Source: Bacteroidota bacterium
GTDB taxonomy: Bacteria; Bacteroidota; Bacteroidia; Bacteroidales; JAAUTT01
Length of the DNA stretch: 64,000 nucleotides
Direction of reading: 5' to 3'
Assembly: GCA_023429135.1 (NCBI GenBank)
Contig: JAEYWD010000024.1
Span: 62,001 to 126,000 of the forward strand
The position numbers and the translations under genes were made by a program. The notes under the pieces are model-generated. The model saw nothing but the letters and a program-made list of their open reading frames with translations, was not told the DNA's origin and made no database searches. Of the stretch, positions 9,585 to 18,308 are shown in pieces. Within the stretch, counting starts at the first letter, position 1. Every line of letters starts with the position of its first letter.

Positions 9585-10337
9585 TCAGAAATCTAACCAC
9601 TTCTTCAATAATACTGCTTTGTCTCTGCTCACAACAATTTCAATTTTGGAATCCTTCTTAAGAACAATTTTTAATTTGCCATTAAAATAATTGTTTACAT
9701 ATTGAATGGCATCAATATGAATAATAAACTGACGGTTAGCTCTGAAGAATAATTTAGGATTCAACTGCTGTTCGAGTTCTTCCAATGTATTGGGAATGGT
9801 TTCTTCTGTTCCATTTTGTAGTTTGGCCCGGGTTATTTTAAGTTCAGAATAAAAGTAAGCAATATCGCTAACCAGAATTGTTTTAAACCCATCCTTGTGT
9901 GTTAATAAAAAACGTGTTCTAAACTCTGTCGGTTTTAGGTATTGAATTAAACTATCTAAAGGAATCTGCTTATTTTTCAAAGGAATAGATATAACCTTAT
10001 CTAATGCTGCCTTTAATTCATCTTGTTCAATCGGCTTCAAAAGATAATCTACACTATTAACCTTGAATGCCTTTATTGCATATTCGTCATAAGCTGTTGT
10101 AAAAATTACCGGACTTTCAACTTTAGCTTGTTCAAATATTTCAAAGCATAATCCGTCAGACAACCTTACATCTAATAGAATAACATCCGGCTGTTCATTT
10201 GAGTTAAGCCAAAGAACGCTTTCTCCAACACTTTCTATTACATTTAATGAAGCTTCTGGGAAGATGCTACTAATCAAACGTTGTAACCGATCCGAATTAG
10301 GCCTTTCATCTTCAATTATTAATATATTCTTTATCAT
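9585..10337 (-). CDS. LytTR-family response regulator
   Basis: This 250 aa protein has a receiver domain at 1-120, with the acidic pair E9/D10, phospho-acceptor Asp56 in VILLDVRLSDG, a Thr in VIFTTAYD and Lys in LLKPIEQDE. A LytTR DNA-binding domain spans about 145-250, with FFRANRQFIIHIDAI and YFNGKLKIVL. It overlaps the upstream kinase gene by 26 bp, so the two are translationally coupled and form a two-component system. Probable targets are the neighbouring envelope genes (DUF5686, DUF2147, beta-barrel), inferred only from order and strand. Confidence 0.93.
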   Translation of the reverse strand: MIKNILIIEDERPNSDRLQRLISSIFPEASLNVIESVGESVLWLNSNEQPDVILLDVRLSDGLCFEIFEQAKVESPVIFTTAYDEYAIKAFKVNSVDYLLKPIEQDELKAALDKVISIPLKNKQIPLDSLIQYLKPTEFRTRFLLTHKDGFKTILVSDIAYFYSELKITRAKLQNGTEETIPNTLEELEQQLNPKLFFRANRQFIIHIDAIQYVNNYFNGKLKIVLKKDSKIEIVVSRDKAVLLKKWLDF

Positions 10338-11430
10338 TTGTCATACTTATAAGTGGAACTACAACTCTAAACAAGGTATTTTCCTTGGTAATTACAGGTT
10401 GATGGTCTGTCAATAAACTATAGCGCCGAATGATGTTACTTAGCCCAATTCCTGAAGAATCAATAGTGCTTTCAATCGGAAGTAAGGTATTTTCTACAAC
10501 CAATTCCTTTTTTGGATTGTTATAGATTTTAATTTCTAATGGATTGTTTTTCTGAGTTTTATTATGCTTTAATGCGTTCTCCACTAATAATTGTAATGTC
10601 AGAGGAAGTATAAACAAGGTTTGATAAGCAGTGTCAATTGTAATTTCGAACAAGACCCCATTCCCAATTCTTTGCTTTATAAGGAATATGTATGACTGTA
10701 AAAATGATAATTCTTCTTTTAGAGGTATAAAATTCTTCCGTGAATTGATAAGCATGTACCGATAGATTTTAGAAAAATTTTCGGCATAGTCGTAGCCAAT
10801 CTTTTGGTTTTGCAGTATTAATTCAGACAAAACACTAAGGTTGTTAAAAACAAAATGAGGGTCTATTTGAAGTTTAAGCGCCTGAAGTTCTGCTTCAGTA
10901 ACAGCCCTGTCAAGTTCTGATGTCTTTAATAAAGTATTTTTCCAGTTTATAATTAGAAAGTCGACAATATTGATTCCAATAATAACAAAAGCAATTATTA
11001 CACTAACCACAATCCATTGAATAAGACCTCTGGTCTCTTCAAAAGATATTTGTATTGGAGCTTGTTCCGGATCATTGATTTCAAAAAAGAAATAGTAAAT
11101 ATAGTTCTGAATTAGTAAGCAAACAGATATAATAATCAGGTTAATGCCAATTTCAAAGGATAAACGTTTAAAAGGACGTTCTGTCCATGAAATAGTATTA
11201 TTAAGTTTATTGCTTACTCTAATGCTTGATTCTGAAATTAATATACAAAATATAAGTTCTAAAATTAAGTCAAATATTTTTTCGCCCAGGTCTTCTTTAA
11301 AATAATGTAACCAATAAGGATCGTATGGGTCAAGTAAAAAAGTCACAAGATTAAAAAGCAAAAATGCCAGCAGAATAATTAATATACGCTTATATTTATC
11401 ACTTAAAAGACTTTCATTCTTCGAAGTCAT
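10312..11430 (-). CDS. LytS/YehU-type sensor histidine kinase
   Basis: This 372 aa protein has four predicted membrane helices (about 16-33, 50-68, 93-116 and 136-162) and a short coiled stretch. The His_kinase domain follows, with phospho-acceptor His192 in LQIDPHFVFNNLSVLSEL and a compact ATPase domain (VENALKHNK as N-box, SSGIGLSNIIRRY as G-box). There is no separate periplasmic sensor domain, so sensing is probably within the membrane. It overlaps the LytTR regulator by 26 bp. Confidence 0.92.
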   Translation of the reverse strand: MTSKNESLLSDKYKRILIILLAFLLFNLVTFLLDPYDPYWLHYFKEDLGEKIFDLILELIFCILISESSIRVSNKLNNTISWTERPFKRLSFEIGINLIIISVCLLIQNYIYYFFFEINDPEQAPIQISFEETRGLIQWIVVSVIIAFVIIGINIVDFLIINWKNTLLKTSELDRAVTEAELQALKLQIDPHFVFNNLSVLSELILQNQKIGYDYAENFSKIYRYMLINSRKNFIPLKEELSFLQSYIFLIKQRIGNGVLFEITIDTAYQTLFILPLTLQLLVENALKHNKTQKNNPLEIKIYNNPKKELVVENTLLPIESTIDSSGIGLSNIIRRYSLLTDHQPVITKENTLFRVVVPLISMTNDKEYINN

Positions 11431-11572
11431 ATTAATTATGATTTAATAAAATTCTCCTAAAGTTATTAAATGCAAATATGTATATTTCATAGTTTGGGAT
11501 AGAATTTTCTTTACTCAAATGACAAAAATGATACTTTAATGTTAAAATTTGCTCTCCCAAATAAAAAAAGGA

Positions 11573-12835
11573 CTAGCAGATTCTAGTTTCATTATTTTTA
11601 TCTGGTCTCTGTTTTGATTGTAAAATTTCCTTTAGTTTACTCATATCTTTACTTACCTTTTGCTCAATCACCTTTGCATATATCTGTGTTGTTTTTATAC
11701 TGGTATGACCTAATAATTTCGAAACAGTTTCAATGGGAACTCCATTGGTAAGCGTTACCGTTGTAGCAAAGGTATGGCGGGCAATATGAAATGATAAAGG
11801 TTTTTCAATACCGCAAAAATCTGCAATTTTTTTGAGGTAATTGTTTAAGAGCTGATTGGCATACACTGGCAAGAGCCTACCGGATTCCAAAACTCGTGGA
11901 TTATTCTTGTACTTTTCGATGATGGACATGGCCGGTGGCAGCAATGGATCGCGGACGGGAATATCTGTCTTATGGCGGCAGGTGTTAATCCAGTATTCTC
12001 CATCAATTCCTAAACTGAGGTTTTGAAGTGTCAGCTCGTAAACATCAATATATGCTAAACCTGTGTAACAGCTAAATACAAACATATCCTTTGCATGTTG
12101 GAGACGAAGAATTTTGAATTCTTTTTGCTCGATGGCTGCAAGCTCATCGGCTGTAAGAAATTGCCTGTTACTTTTAATAAATGATGGTTGGAATTTCTGG
12201 AATGGGTCGCGGTCTAGCCAGTCATTTTTAATGGCCATGTTTACCACCTTACGTAAACGCTCGATGTGCTTCATAATGGTGTTTTGTCCGCAAGGCTTTT
12301 TCTGATCTTTCGGAACGTAAGCTTTCATGAATCGTTCGAACTCAGTGAGAAACCTGTAATTTAATTGTGACAGATAAACATCAGATGTTTTAAGGTGACC
12401 TTTCAGGTATTCTTCAACATACCGGCGGGTTGTAAAGTAGTTCTTGAGAGTACCCCATTCCAGGGTGGTTCTCATCTCGGTATTGTGATAATCGAAAAGG
12501 GACATGAGCGAATGTTCCTTTTCTTCGAAACCACAAAACAGGTTTTTTACTGCGACTGCTGTTACCAATTTCTTTTTTACAGTTAGTTCCTGGTAGCATT
12601 CGGTCAACCGGCTGCGGATCTGTTCCAGGTAGGTGTTGAGGTTACGGATTTCTTCGCTTTTGCCCTTGGCGGATCCTTTGGCATCGTTCCAATTATCGGG
12701 ATGGATATACTTTTTGAGGGATACCTCAACTCTGTGACTATCTACTGAGATACGGGCATAAATAGGGTATAAACCGTTTTTTGCTTTGTTGGAGCGGGTG
12801 ATAAACTGTACCCCGAAGGTGTTGTTTGTTTTCAT
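11573..12835 (-). CDS. Tyrosine site-specific recombinase (IntDOT-like integrase)
   Basis: This 420 aa integrase has an N-terminal arm-binding region (about 1-100), a SAM-like core-binding domain (about 110-205) and a catalytic domain (about 220-400). Visible catalytic residues are Lys289 region, His350 and Arg353 in FHIARHTFA, His377 in LLGHTSI, and Tyr386 in TQIYAKV. The first catalytic Arg of the canonical TGLR motif is absent: the sequence reads TGLAYID at 258-264, as in the IntDOT group of Bacteroides conjugative elements. The gene starts 286 bp from the 3' end of a tRNA-Pro gene, the usual position for an integrase beside its attachment site. Confidence 0.93.
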   Translation of the reverse strand: MKTNNTFGVQFITRSNKAKNGLYPIYARISVDSHRVEVSLKKYIHPDNWNDAKGSAKGKSEEIRNLNTYLEQIRSRLTECYQELTVKKKLVTAVAVKNLFCGFEEKEHSLMSLFDYHNTEMRTTLEWGTLKNYFTTRRYVEEYLKGHLKTSDVYLSQLNYRFLTEFERFMKAYVPKDQKKPCGQNTIMKHIERLRKVVNMAIKNDWLDRDPFQKFQPSFIKSNRQFLTADELAAIEQKEFKILRLQHAKDMFVFSCYTGLAYIDVYELTLQNLSLGIDGEYWINTCRHKTDIPVRDPLLPPAMSIIEKYKNNPRVLESGRLLPVYANQLLNNYLKKIADFCGIEKPLSFHIARHTFATTVTLTNGVPIETVSKLLGHTSIKTTQIYAKVIEQKVSKDMSKLKEILQSKQRPDKNNETRIC

Positions 12836-12974
12836 GACAATTCAGCTTTTGAGTTTTTGTTTTTAAATGATTTGGTTTACCGGAACTCATTCCGAAAATG
12901 CCATCCAAACTCATTTAAAAGAGACCAAAACAAATGATGTATTATACTGATTTGGTGTTTTTTACATCGTTTTA

Positions 12975-13007
12975 GGTGAACTAAATTAAACTTTAATTTG
13001 GTTCACC
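12975..13007. repeat. 33 bp inverted repeat between integrase and tRNA-Pro
   Basis: Two 16 bp arms (left arm GGTGAACTAAATTAAA) flank a single C, with one mismatched pair. Nearby TGATTTGGT occurs twice (12868-12876 and 12948-12956), and the right arm holds the related AATTTGGTT. Position suggests recombinase or excisionase binding, or an operator of the integrase gene. This is inference. Confidence 0.6.
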
Positions 13008-13063
13008 GTTTAGTTCTCATTTCCGCTGAAATTGTTCAATTGATATTGATTTACAAAAAATAG

Positions 13064-13097
13064 AAAAGCCTGCAAATCATACGTTTTGCAGGCTTTT
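13064..13097 (-). terminator. Intrinsic terminator of the tRNA-Pro gene
   Basis: A strong hairpin with stem AAAGCCTGCAAA pairs with TTTGCAGGCTTT around a short loop. On the minus strand it is followed by a T-rich tract (TTTTCTATTTTTT). It lies 24 bp past the tRNA 3' end. The symmetric A/T flanks mean it could also stop transcription coming the other way. Confidence 0.85.
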
Positions 13098-13120
13098 GTG
13101 TTGGGAAGAATCCCTTTTTG

Positions 13121-13193
13121 TCGGGGTGGGGCGACTCGAACGCCCGGCCTCTACGTCCCGAACGTAGCGCGCTACCAACTGCGCTACACCCCG
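13121..13193 (-). tRNA. tRNA-Pro (anticodon CGG)
   Basis: The 73 nt cloverleaf reads on the minus strand. The acceptor stem CGGGGTG pairs with CACCCCG, and the D arm is GCGC-AGTTGGTA-GCGC. The anticodon stem CTACG/CGTAG encloses loop TTCGGGA (anticodon CGG), and the T arm is GGGCG-TTCGAGT-CGCCC. The discriminator is A, and CCA is not encoded. A TACGTTTG -7 box lies upstream (13227-13234) and a terminator downstream. The 3' end faces the integrase gene, so this tRNA is the probable island insertion site. Confidence 0.96.
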
Positions 13194-13226
13194 CGCTTGC
13201 TTCATACCATTTTGCTTAAAGCGATG

Positions 13227-13234
13227 CAAACGTA
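13227..13234 (-). promoter_or_regulatory. -7 promoter box of tRNA-Pro
   Basis: On the minus strand TACGTTTG matches the Bacteroidota TAnnTTTG consensus, 33 bp before the mature tRNA 5' end. No good -33 element is visible at the standard distance. A second CAAACGT copy lies 20 bp further upstream. Confidence 0.5.
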
Positions 13235-13347
13235 TAAAATTTTTTTCAAACGTGTTTATTTTTTTTAATCCCAATTCCAACTCTTTATAATCATTCTAAA
13301 TTTTCAACCTATAACTTTCGGATAATGTTCAATTTGCAGCAATTGAA

Positions 13348-13355
13348 TATATTTG
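13348..13355 (+). promoter_or_regulatory. Possible -7 box of the aldo/keto reductase gene
   Basis: TATATTTG fits TAnnTTTG and would start transcription about 15-20 nt before the ATG at 13381. No convincing -33 TTTG is found at 17-23 bp. Confidence 0.35.
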
Positions 13356-13380
13356 TTTATAACTTAATCCGAACACTATT

Positions 13381-14574
13381 ATGCAGAACTCCCGGAGAAA
13401 TTTTTTGAAGCTGACGGCAGGTGCTGCCGCAGCCGGATTAACACTTCCACTAAACTTACAAGGGAAGTCTCAAAGTTTAAAAGCCGATCCCTCCAAAATT
13501 ATTTACCGTCAACTCGGTAAGACCGGAATAAAACTGCCTGTTATCAGCCTTGGAGTGATGCGGGCTGATAACCCTAACCTGGTTGCTGCTGCGCTCGATG
13601 CCGGTATTGTTCACCTCGATACTGCTAACGGTTATCAGAATGGGAACAACGAGCTTATGTTGGGTAAACTGCTAAAGGACCGCAAACGCGATTCGTTTGT
13701 GATATCAACAAAAATGCACCTTCCCAGCGATCCGACCACGGGCTTGTTTAGTGTGGATGCCACCTACGATAAATTTATGAGCATGCTTAACACCAGTCTG
13801 GAGCGTTTGCAAATGGATCATGTGGATATTTTGTATCTGCATGCTGTTTCCAAAAGAGAGGCAGCACTGAATCAGGAAATGCTGCGAGCTCTATCCGATG
13901 CCAAAAAGCTAGGTAAAGCCAGGTTCATTGGAATTTCAACCCACAGCAAGGAGCCTGAAGTGATCCAGGCTGCTATCGACAGTAAACTTTACGAAATAGT
14001 ACTTACCTCATACAACTTCTCTCAGCCTCATGTTGCCGAAATGAAAGAAATGATCAGTAAAGCCAAAAAAGCTGGTCTGGGTATTGTTGCCATGAAAACC
14101 ATGGCTGGAGGCTTTTTGGATAAGGAACGCACCAAACCGGTAAATGCTAAAGCCGCCATGCGTTGGTCGATGATGGATCCTAATGTGGATACTTCTATTC
14201 CCGGAGCCACAACTTTCGATCAGTTGAACGAAATGATTGAGGTAATGAGCAATCTGGAAATGACAGACGACGAAAAGAAATTCATTACTGCCTACAACAA
14301 TGCTGCTTCGCTTTACTGTTCCGGTTGCCGCGAATGTATACCGCAATGCCTCCGCAATGTGCCGGTACCCGAAATTATGCGTTCTTATATGTACACTTAC
14401 GGCTACCGTGATCCGGGACTTGCTCAGGACGAAATTAATTCACTCCCTCTGGCCGACTTACCCTGTAACTTATGCGATACTTGCAGTGTTAACTGCACCA
14501 ATGGTTTTGCCGTAAAAGACAGAATTGCCGATGTGTGGCGAGTGAAACAGGTGCCAAGGGAGTTTATTGCCTGA
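13381..14574 (+). CDS. Tat-exported aldo/keto reductase with ferredoxin-like C-terminus
   Basis: This 397 aa protein has a twin-arginine signal (SRRNFLKLTAGAAAAG, residues 4-19). The aldo/keto reductase barrel follows: catalytic Asp and Tyr in HLDTANGYQNG, Lys in VISTKMHLP and His in DILYLHAVS. A C-terminal cysteine-rich region carries CSGCRECIPQC and CNLCDTCSVNC, which would hold iron-sulfur clusters. This layout is common in Bacteroidota proteins of unknown substrate. The Tat signal implies folding with cofactor before export. It is the first gene on the core side of tRNA-Pro and convergent with hldE1. Confidence 0.9.
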   Translation: MQNSRRNFLKLTAGAAAAGLTLPLNLQGKSQSLKADPSKIIYRQLGKTGIKLPVISLGVMRADNPNLVAAALDAGIVHLDTANGYQNGNNELMLGKLLKDRKRDSFVISTKMHLPSDPTTGLFSVDATYDKFMSMLNTSLERLQMDHVDILYLHAVSKREAALNQEMLRALSDAKKLGKARFIGISTHSKEPEVIQAAIDSKLYEIVLTSYNFSQPHVAEMKEMISKAKKAGLGIVAMKTMAGGFLDKERTKPVNAKAAMRWSMMDPNVDTSIPGATTFDQLNEMIEVMSNLEMTDDEKKFITAYNNAASLYCSGCRECIPQCLRNVPVPEIMRSYMYTYGYRDPGLAQDEINSLPLADLPCNLCDTCSVNCTNGFAVKDRIADVWRVKQVPREFIA

Positions 14575-14618
14575 TATGTCTAGGCTTTAAATGTTTATAG
14601 GGTAATTACACAGGTTGG

Positions 14619-15611
14619 TTATCCAATTCCTTTCTCCACCAGTTCTCCCATTAATTGCTGTTTATCCACTGGTACCACGCCGACTTTTTCACATACCAGT
14701 CCTCCGGCAATATTGGCAATCTGAGCAGTAAGGCTTACATCCATACCAGCAGCCATGCATAAACTGGCAACGCTGATCACTGTGTCTCCGGCACCTGAAA
14801 CATCCGAAATATCGCGGATTTCGGCAGGTATTAGCTTATAATTTTCCCCATCGCTTATAAAAACTCCATGTTCCGAAAGCGTAATCAAAACATAGCGGAT
14901 TCCTTTCTGGTGAAGTGCTTTGGCAGCTTCGAACAGTCCTGCGGCGTCGTTTTTCTTGAGTTCAATTTTTAAGCCTTCGGATAATTCCTTGAAATTTGGC
15001 TTGAATAACGTAGTGCCGTTATAGTCGAGGAAATTTCGCTTTTTAGGATCGACAAGAGTAGGTATATTTTTTTCTTTGGCCATGGTAACTACCGACGATA
15101 TTACTTCGGGAGTAATGCAACCTTTATCGTAATCTTCAAAAATAATGGCGCTTATCTTGTGTTTTTGAAGTATTTCTTCAATGTGTTTAATGAAATTTCG
15201 CTCTGTAATAAGGGTCAGAGGCTTATCAGTTTCACGGTCTACCCTGAGTAAATGCTGGCGGCCGCTGATGATGCGGGTCTTAACGGTTGTAATTCTGTCG
15301 GGATCTGGTAATATTCCTTCGTCGGTAATACTTTTATCTTTCAAAAGGCACCTCAAAGTTTCAGCGCGTTCGTCGTTTCCAACTACAGCACAAAGTATCG
15401 GTTCTGCTCCCAGTGCCTGAACATTAAGGGCAACATTGGCAGCCCCGCCAAGCCGGTTTTCCTGTTCAGTCATGGAGATAATAGGGACGGGAGCTTCGGG
15501 CGAAATTCTTTCTACTTTTCCTACAAGATACGAGTCAATCATTACGTCGCCAATTACCAGTATTTTATGGTTTGCGAACGAATTAAAAGCTGATGCTATA
15601 AAAGTGGTCAT
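14619..15611 (-). CDS. hldE1: D-glycero-beta-D-manno-heptose-7-phosphate kinase (HldE1/RfaE domain I)
   Basis: This is a PfkB-family kinase that phosphorylates heptose-7-phosphate at C1 in ADP-heptose synthesis for the LPS inner core. The start at 15611 gives 330 aa, the size of a stand-alone kinase domain without the nucleotidyltransferase half. Motifs are KILVIGDVMIDSYLVGKVER, SPEAPVPI, LGGAANVALNVQALG and the catalytic-Asp motif SGAGDTVISVA. An ATG ten codons earlier (15641) exists but falls before the family's usual start. It lies 43 bp downstream of priA. Confidence 0.9.
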   Translation of the reverse strand: MTTFIASAFNSFANHKILVIGDVMIDSYLVGKVERISPEAPVPIISMTEQENRLGGAANVALNVQALGAEPILCAVVGNDERAETLRCLLKDKSITDEGILPDPDRITTVKTRIISGRQHLLRVDRETDKPLTLITERNFIKHIEEILQKHKISAIIFEDYDKGCITPEVISSVVTMAKEKNIPTLVDPKKRNFLDYNGTTLFKPNFKELSEGLKIELKKNDAAGLFEAAKALHQKGIRYVLITLSEHGVFISDGENYKLIPAEIRDISDVSGAGDTVISVASLCMAAGMDVSLTAQIANIAGGLVCEKVGVVPVDKQQLMGELVEKGIG

Positions 15612-15654
15612 ATTAAACAATAAAAGAGCGAAGATAAACAAGAAAACCTAATTT

Positions 15655-18111
15655 TTACATCGGATCGACATCAATGGTTACCTGAACGGTTTTATGGTCG
15701 CTGTGCTGGCGGAATTTCCCAATTTCGCCGGCAAGCTTTTCCTTCCATTCGGGTAATGAAACATTGCGGGGAATTTTAATAAGAATCTGCTGTTGGAACA
15801 TATTCTGAATGCGTGGAATAAGGGTGAATTCTGGACCAAATACTTTATCGCCGAAATGATCGCGAAGTTTGTTGGCCAGATAGGTTGCCGAAATTGTGAG
15901 CGGAGCCGAATCCTTTTGCTTTAGTATAATTTGAACCAAACGGCTGAAGGGTGGATATAAAAATTGTTTTCGCTCCTGAAGCTGAGTAGAAAACATAGCT
16001 TCGAAATTATTTTTTATAACATCGAGGATAATGGGATGATCCGTTTGTGTAGTTTGAATAATTACTTTTCCTTGTTTCTGGCGCCTTCCGGCCCGACCGC
16101 TTACCTGTGCCATCAACTGGTAACTTCTTTCGTAAGCTCGGAAGTCGGGGTAATTGAGCAGATGGTCGGCATCCAGAATTCCTACCAGGCTTACATTCTG
16201 AAAATCGAGTCCTTTGGTTACCATTTGGGTACCCACCAGGATATCAATTTCTCCCGCGTCGAAGTCGGCCAGAAGCTTTTCGTACGATTTGCGGGAACGG
16301 GTTGCATCCACGTCCATGCGGGCAATGCGGGCTCCAGGGATAAAAAGCTCCAGTTCTTCTTCAACCTTTTCGGTTCCGAATCCCATAATTTTAACAAAGC
16401 TACTGCCACACGCGTGACAATTGCCGATTTTACCGGTTGTATATCCACAATAATGACAGGTAAGCTGGTTCACTCCCTTATGGTATGTCAGACTAACATC
16501 GCAGTAGCGGCATCGGGGGATATTGCCGCAGTCGTTACACTGCAGGTATGGCGCAAATCCCCGGCGGTTCTGAAACAGAATAACCTGTTCCTTCAACTGC
16601 AAAGCTGTCTGGATATTTTCAATAAGTACCGGATGAAAGTGCGACTGCATCTGCTTTTTCTTTCGGGCACGCCGCACATCGGCAACTTCAATACGCGGAA
16701 GGGCAACTTCCTGAAAACGACTCCCGAGTTTTACCAGGCCATACTTTCTCTGCAAGGCATTAAAGTATGTTTCCAGGGCGGGGGTAGCTGTTCCCAGCAG
16801 CACCTTGGCCTCGTGCAAACGGGCAAGAACAATTGCCGAGTCGCGTGCATGGTACCGGGGTGCCGGATCGAATTGCTTAAATGTGTTTTCATGCTCTTCG
16901 TCTACAACGATTAAGCCTAGTTTGGAAAATGGTAAAAATATGGACGACCGCACGCCAAGAATTATTTTATAGGACGATTCGCTTCCTTTAAGCATTTCCT
17001 GCCAAATGGCATTACGTTCGGTGTCCGAGTATTTAGAGTGATAAATACCAACACAGTTTCCAAATGTATCGGTGAGTCGGTTAATCATTTGAGCAGTAAG
17101 GGCAATTTCGGGCAACAGGTACAGAACCTGCCTGCCTTTCGCCAGCTCGTCGGCTATCAAATGAAAATACACCTCTGTTTTTCCGCTGGAAGTGACGCCA
17201 TGCAGTAAAACCACATGCTGAGAATTAAAAGATTGCCTGATACTTTCGAGCGCTTCAGCCTGACTGCCATTAAGTTCTTTCAATTGTATACTGTGGTCGC
17301 CATGTTGCCTGGTTACCGAAAGCTCACGGACAGAGATTTCAAGAATGCCCTTTTTTATGAGTGACTGAAGAGCATCCTGTGTTGAACTTGAGGCTTTCAA
17401 CAGGGCTTTTTTTTCATATTCAGATACATCACCGGGTTCATTCATCACCTTTTCCAGGAAAGTATTTAAAATACTTACTTGCTTGGGAGCTCGTTTAAGA
17501 GAATCGAGCGCCTCAATGAGTTTTTCTTCAGTGTGATACTCCGGTGTAAGTTTAATGGTAGTAAGCAATTTAGGCTTAAAACCTTCGCGAAGATGCTCTT
17601 CGGCAAAAATAGCTTCCTTGTCGATGAGCGATTTAATGATGTTGAGTAAATCCCTTTTATTGTAACTCTTTGCAATTTCAGCTACGGTAAGAGTATTTTT
17701 CTCTTCTAGAATTGACAGAACGGGGGATTCTTTCGGATTTATTTCTTCGAAATGCTGAAAATCGGGGTTTACAACCAGCCGTGTTTCACTCTCGAGTTTG
17801 AGACCTGCAGGTAGTGCAGCCTTCATCACTTCGCCGACTGAACACATGTAATACGACGAAATCCAATTCCAGAACTCGTATTGAACTGGAAGTACCACCG
17901 GGTAGTTGTCCAAAACGGCTAAAATATCCTTGGTTTCGTAATCAGCAGGTTTTTGATAATGGGTTTTATATACCAGCGCCGAGTACATACGTCGGGTCCC
18001 AAATTGAACGGCAACGCGCATTCCTGGCATCAATGCCGATTGAAATTCCTCTGGCACGCTGTAAGTAAAAAGCTGTGCAAGCGGAAAAGGAAAAATCAGA
18101 TCGGCGTACAT
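15655..18111 (-). CDS. priA: Primosomal protein N' (replication restart helicase PriA)
   Basis: This 818 aa 3'-5' DNA helicase reloads the replisome at stalled forks. It has an N-terminal 3'-end-binding domain (FPFPLAQLFTYSVP at 7-20), Walker A GVTSSGKTE at 305-313 and the DEEH box at 404-407. The NRRGF loop is at about 515-519. Eight zinc-binding Cys occur in pairs between 525 and 568, before helicase motif V-VI (TQMVTKGLDFQNV, QVSGRAGR). Length and all motifs are normal. It is upstream of hldE1 on the same strand. Confidence 0.97.
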   Translation of the reverse strand: MYADLIFPFPLAQLFTYSVPEEFQSALMPGMRVAVQFGTRRMYSALVYKTHYQKPADYETKDILAVLDNYPVVLPVQYEFWNWISSYYMCSVGEVMKAALPAGLKLESETRLVVNPDFQHFEEINPKESPVLSILEEKNTLTVAEIAKSYNKRDLLNIIKSLIDKEAIFAEEHLREGFKPKLLTTIKLTPEYHTEEKLIEALDSLKRAPKQVSILNTFLEKVMNEPGDVSEYEKKALLKASSSTQDALQSLIKKGILEISVRELSVTRQHGDHSIQLKELNGSQAEALESIRQSFNSQHVVLLHGVTSSGKTEVYFHLIADELAKGRQVLYLLPEIALTAQMINRLTDTFGNCVGIYHSKYSDTERNAIWQEMLKGSESSYKIILGVRSSIFLPFSKLGLIVVDEEHENTFKQFDPAPRYHARDSAIVLARLHEAKVLLGTATPALETYFNALQRKYGLVKLGSRFQEVALPRIEVADVRRARKKKQMQSHFHPVLIENIQTALQLKEQVILFQNRRGFAPYLQCNDCGNIPRCRYCDVSLTYHKGVNQLTCHYCGYTTGKIGNCHACGSSFVKIMGFGTEKVEEELELFIPGARIARMDVDATRSRKSYEKLLADFDAGEIDILVGTQMVTKGLDFQNVSLVGILDADHLLNYPDFRAYERSYQLMAQVSGRAGRRQKQGKVIIQTTQTDHPIILDVIKNNFEAMFSTQLQERKQFLYPPFSRLVQIILKQKDSAPLTISATYLANKLRDHFGDKVFGPEFTLIPRIQNMFQQQILIKIPRNVSLPEWKEKLAGEIGKFRQHSDHKTVQVTIDVDPM

Positions 18112-18152
18112 GTTCTTTAATATATTTTTTAGTACTGTAAAACAGCCAAAGG

Positions 18153-18187
18153 CAGTCGATAGCGATCAGTCCATAGTCGATGGCAAA
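18153..18187. repeat. Heptad-periodic intergenic repeat, copy 1
   Basis: Five consecutive 7 bp units read CAGTCGA, TAGCGAT, CAGTCCA, TAGTCGA, TGGCAAA between pfkA and priA. They share the CNGTCNA-type pattern seen in four other intergenic spaces of this window. Confidence 0.6.
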
Positions 18188-18260
18188 ACAGCCGGGAATT
18201 CAGCAAATGGGAGAGTCATTAAAAATACCAACCCGATGTTGATAAACCGATCGTCTGTTA

Positions 18261-18290
18261 TAGCCCCCTTTCAGGGGGGTGGGGGGTAAA
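18261..18290. repeat. C/G-rich hairpin repeat
   Basis: CCCCCT and AGGGGG flank a 3 bp loop and are followed by GTGGGGGG. This resembles the CCCC-hairpin-GGGG intergenic repeats scattered through many Bacteroidota genomes. It lies in the pfkA-priA spacer; a related but different copy is at 63627-63663. The G runs could form a quadruplex. Confidence 0.6.
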
Positions 18291-18308
18291 CCCGCAACCC
18301 GTAACCTC

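Noticed and set aside
15964..16914. 316-codon open frame on the plus strand
   Set aside because: It runs antisense through the helicase core of priA, whose motifs are all intact on the minus strand; the translated product has no family features.
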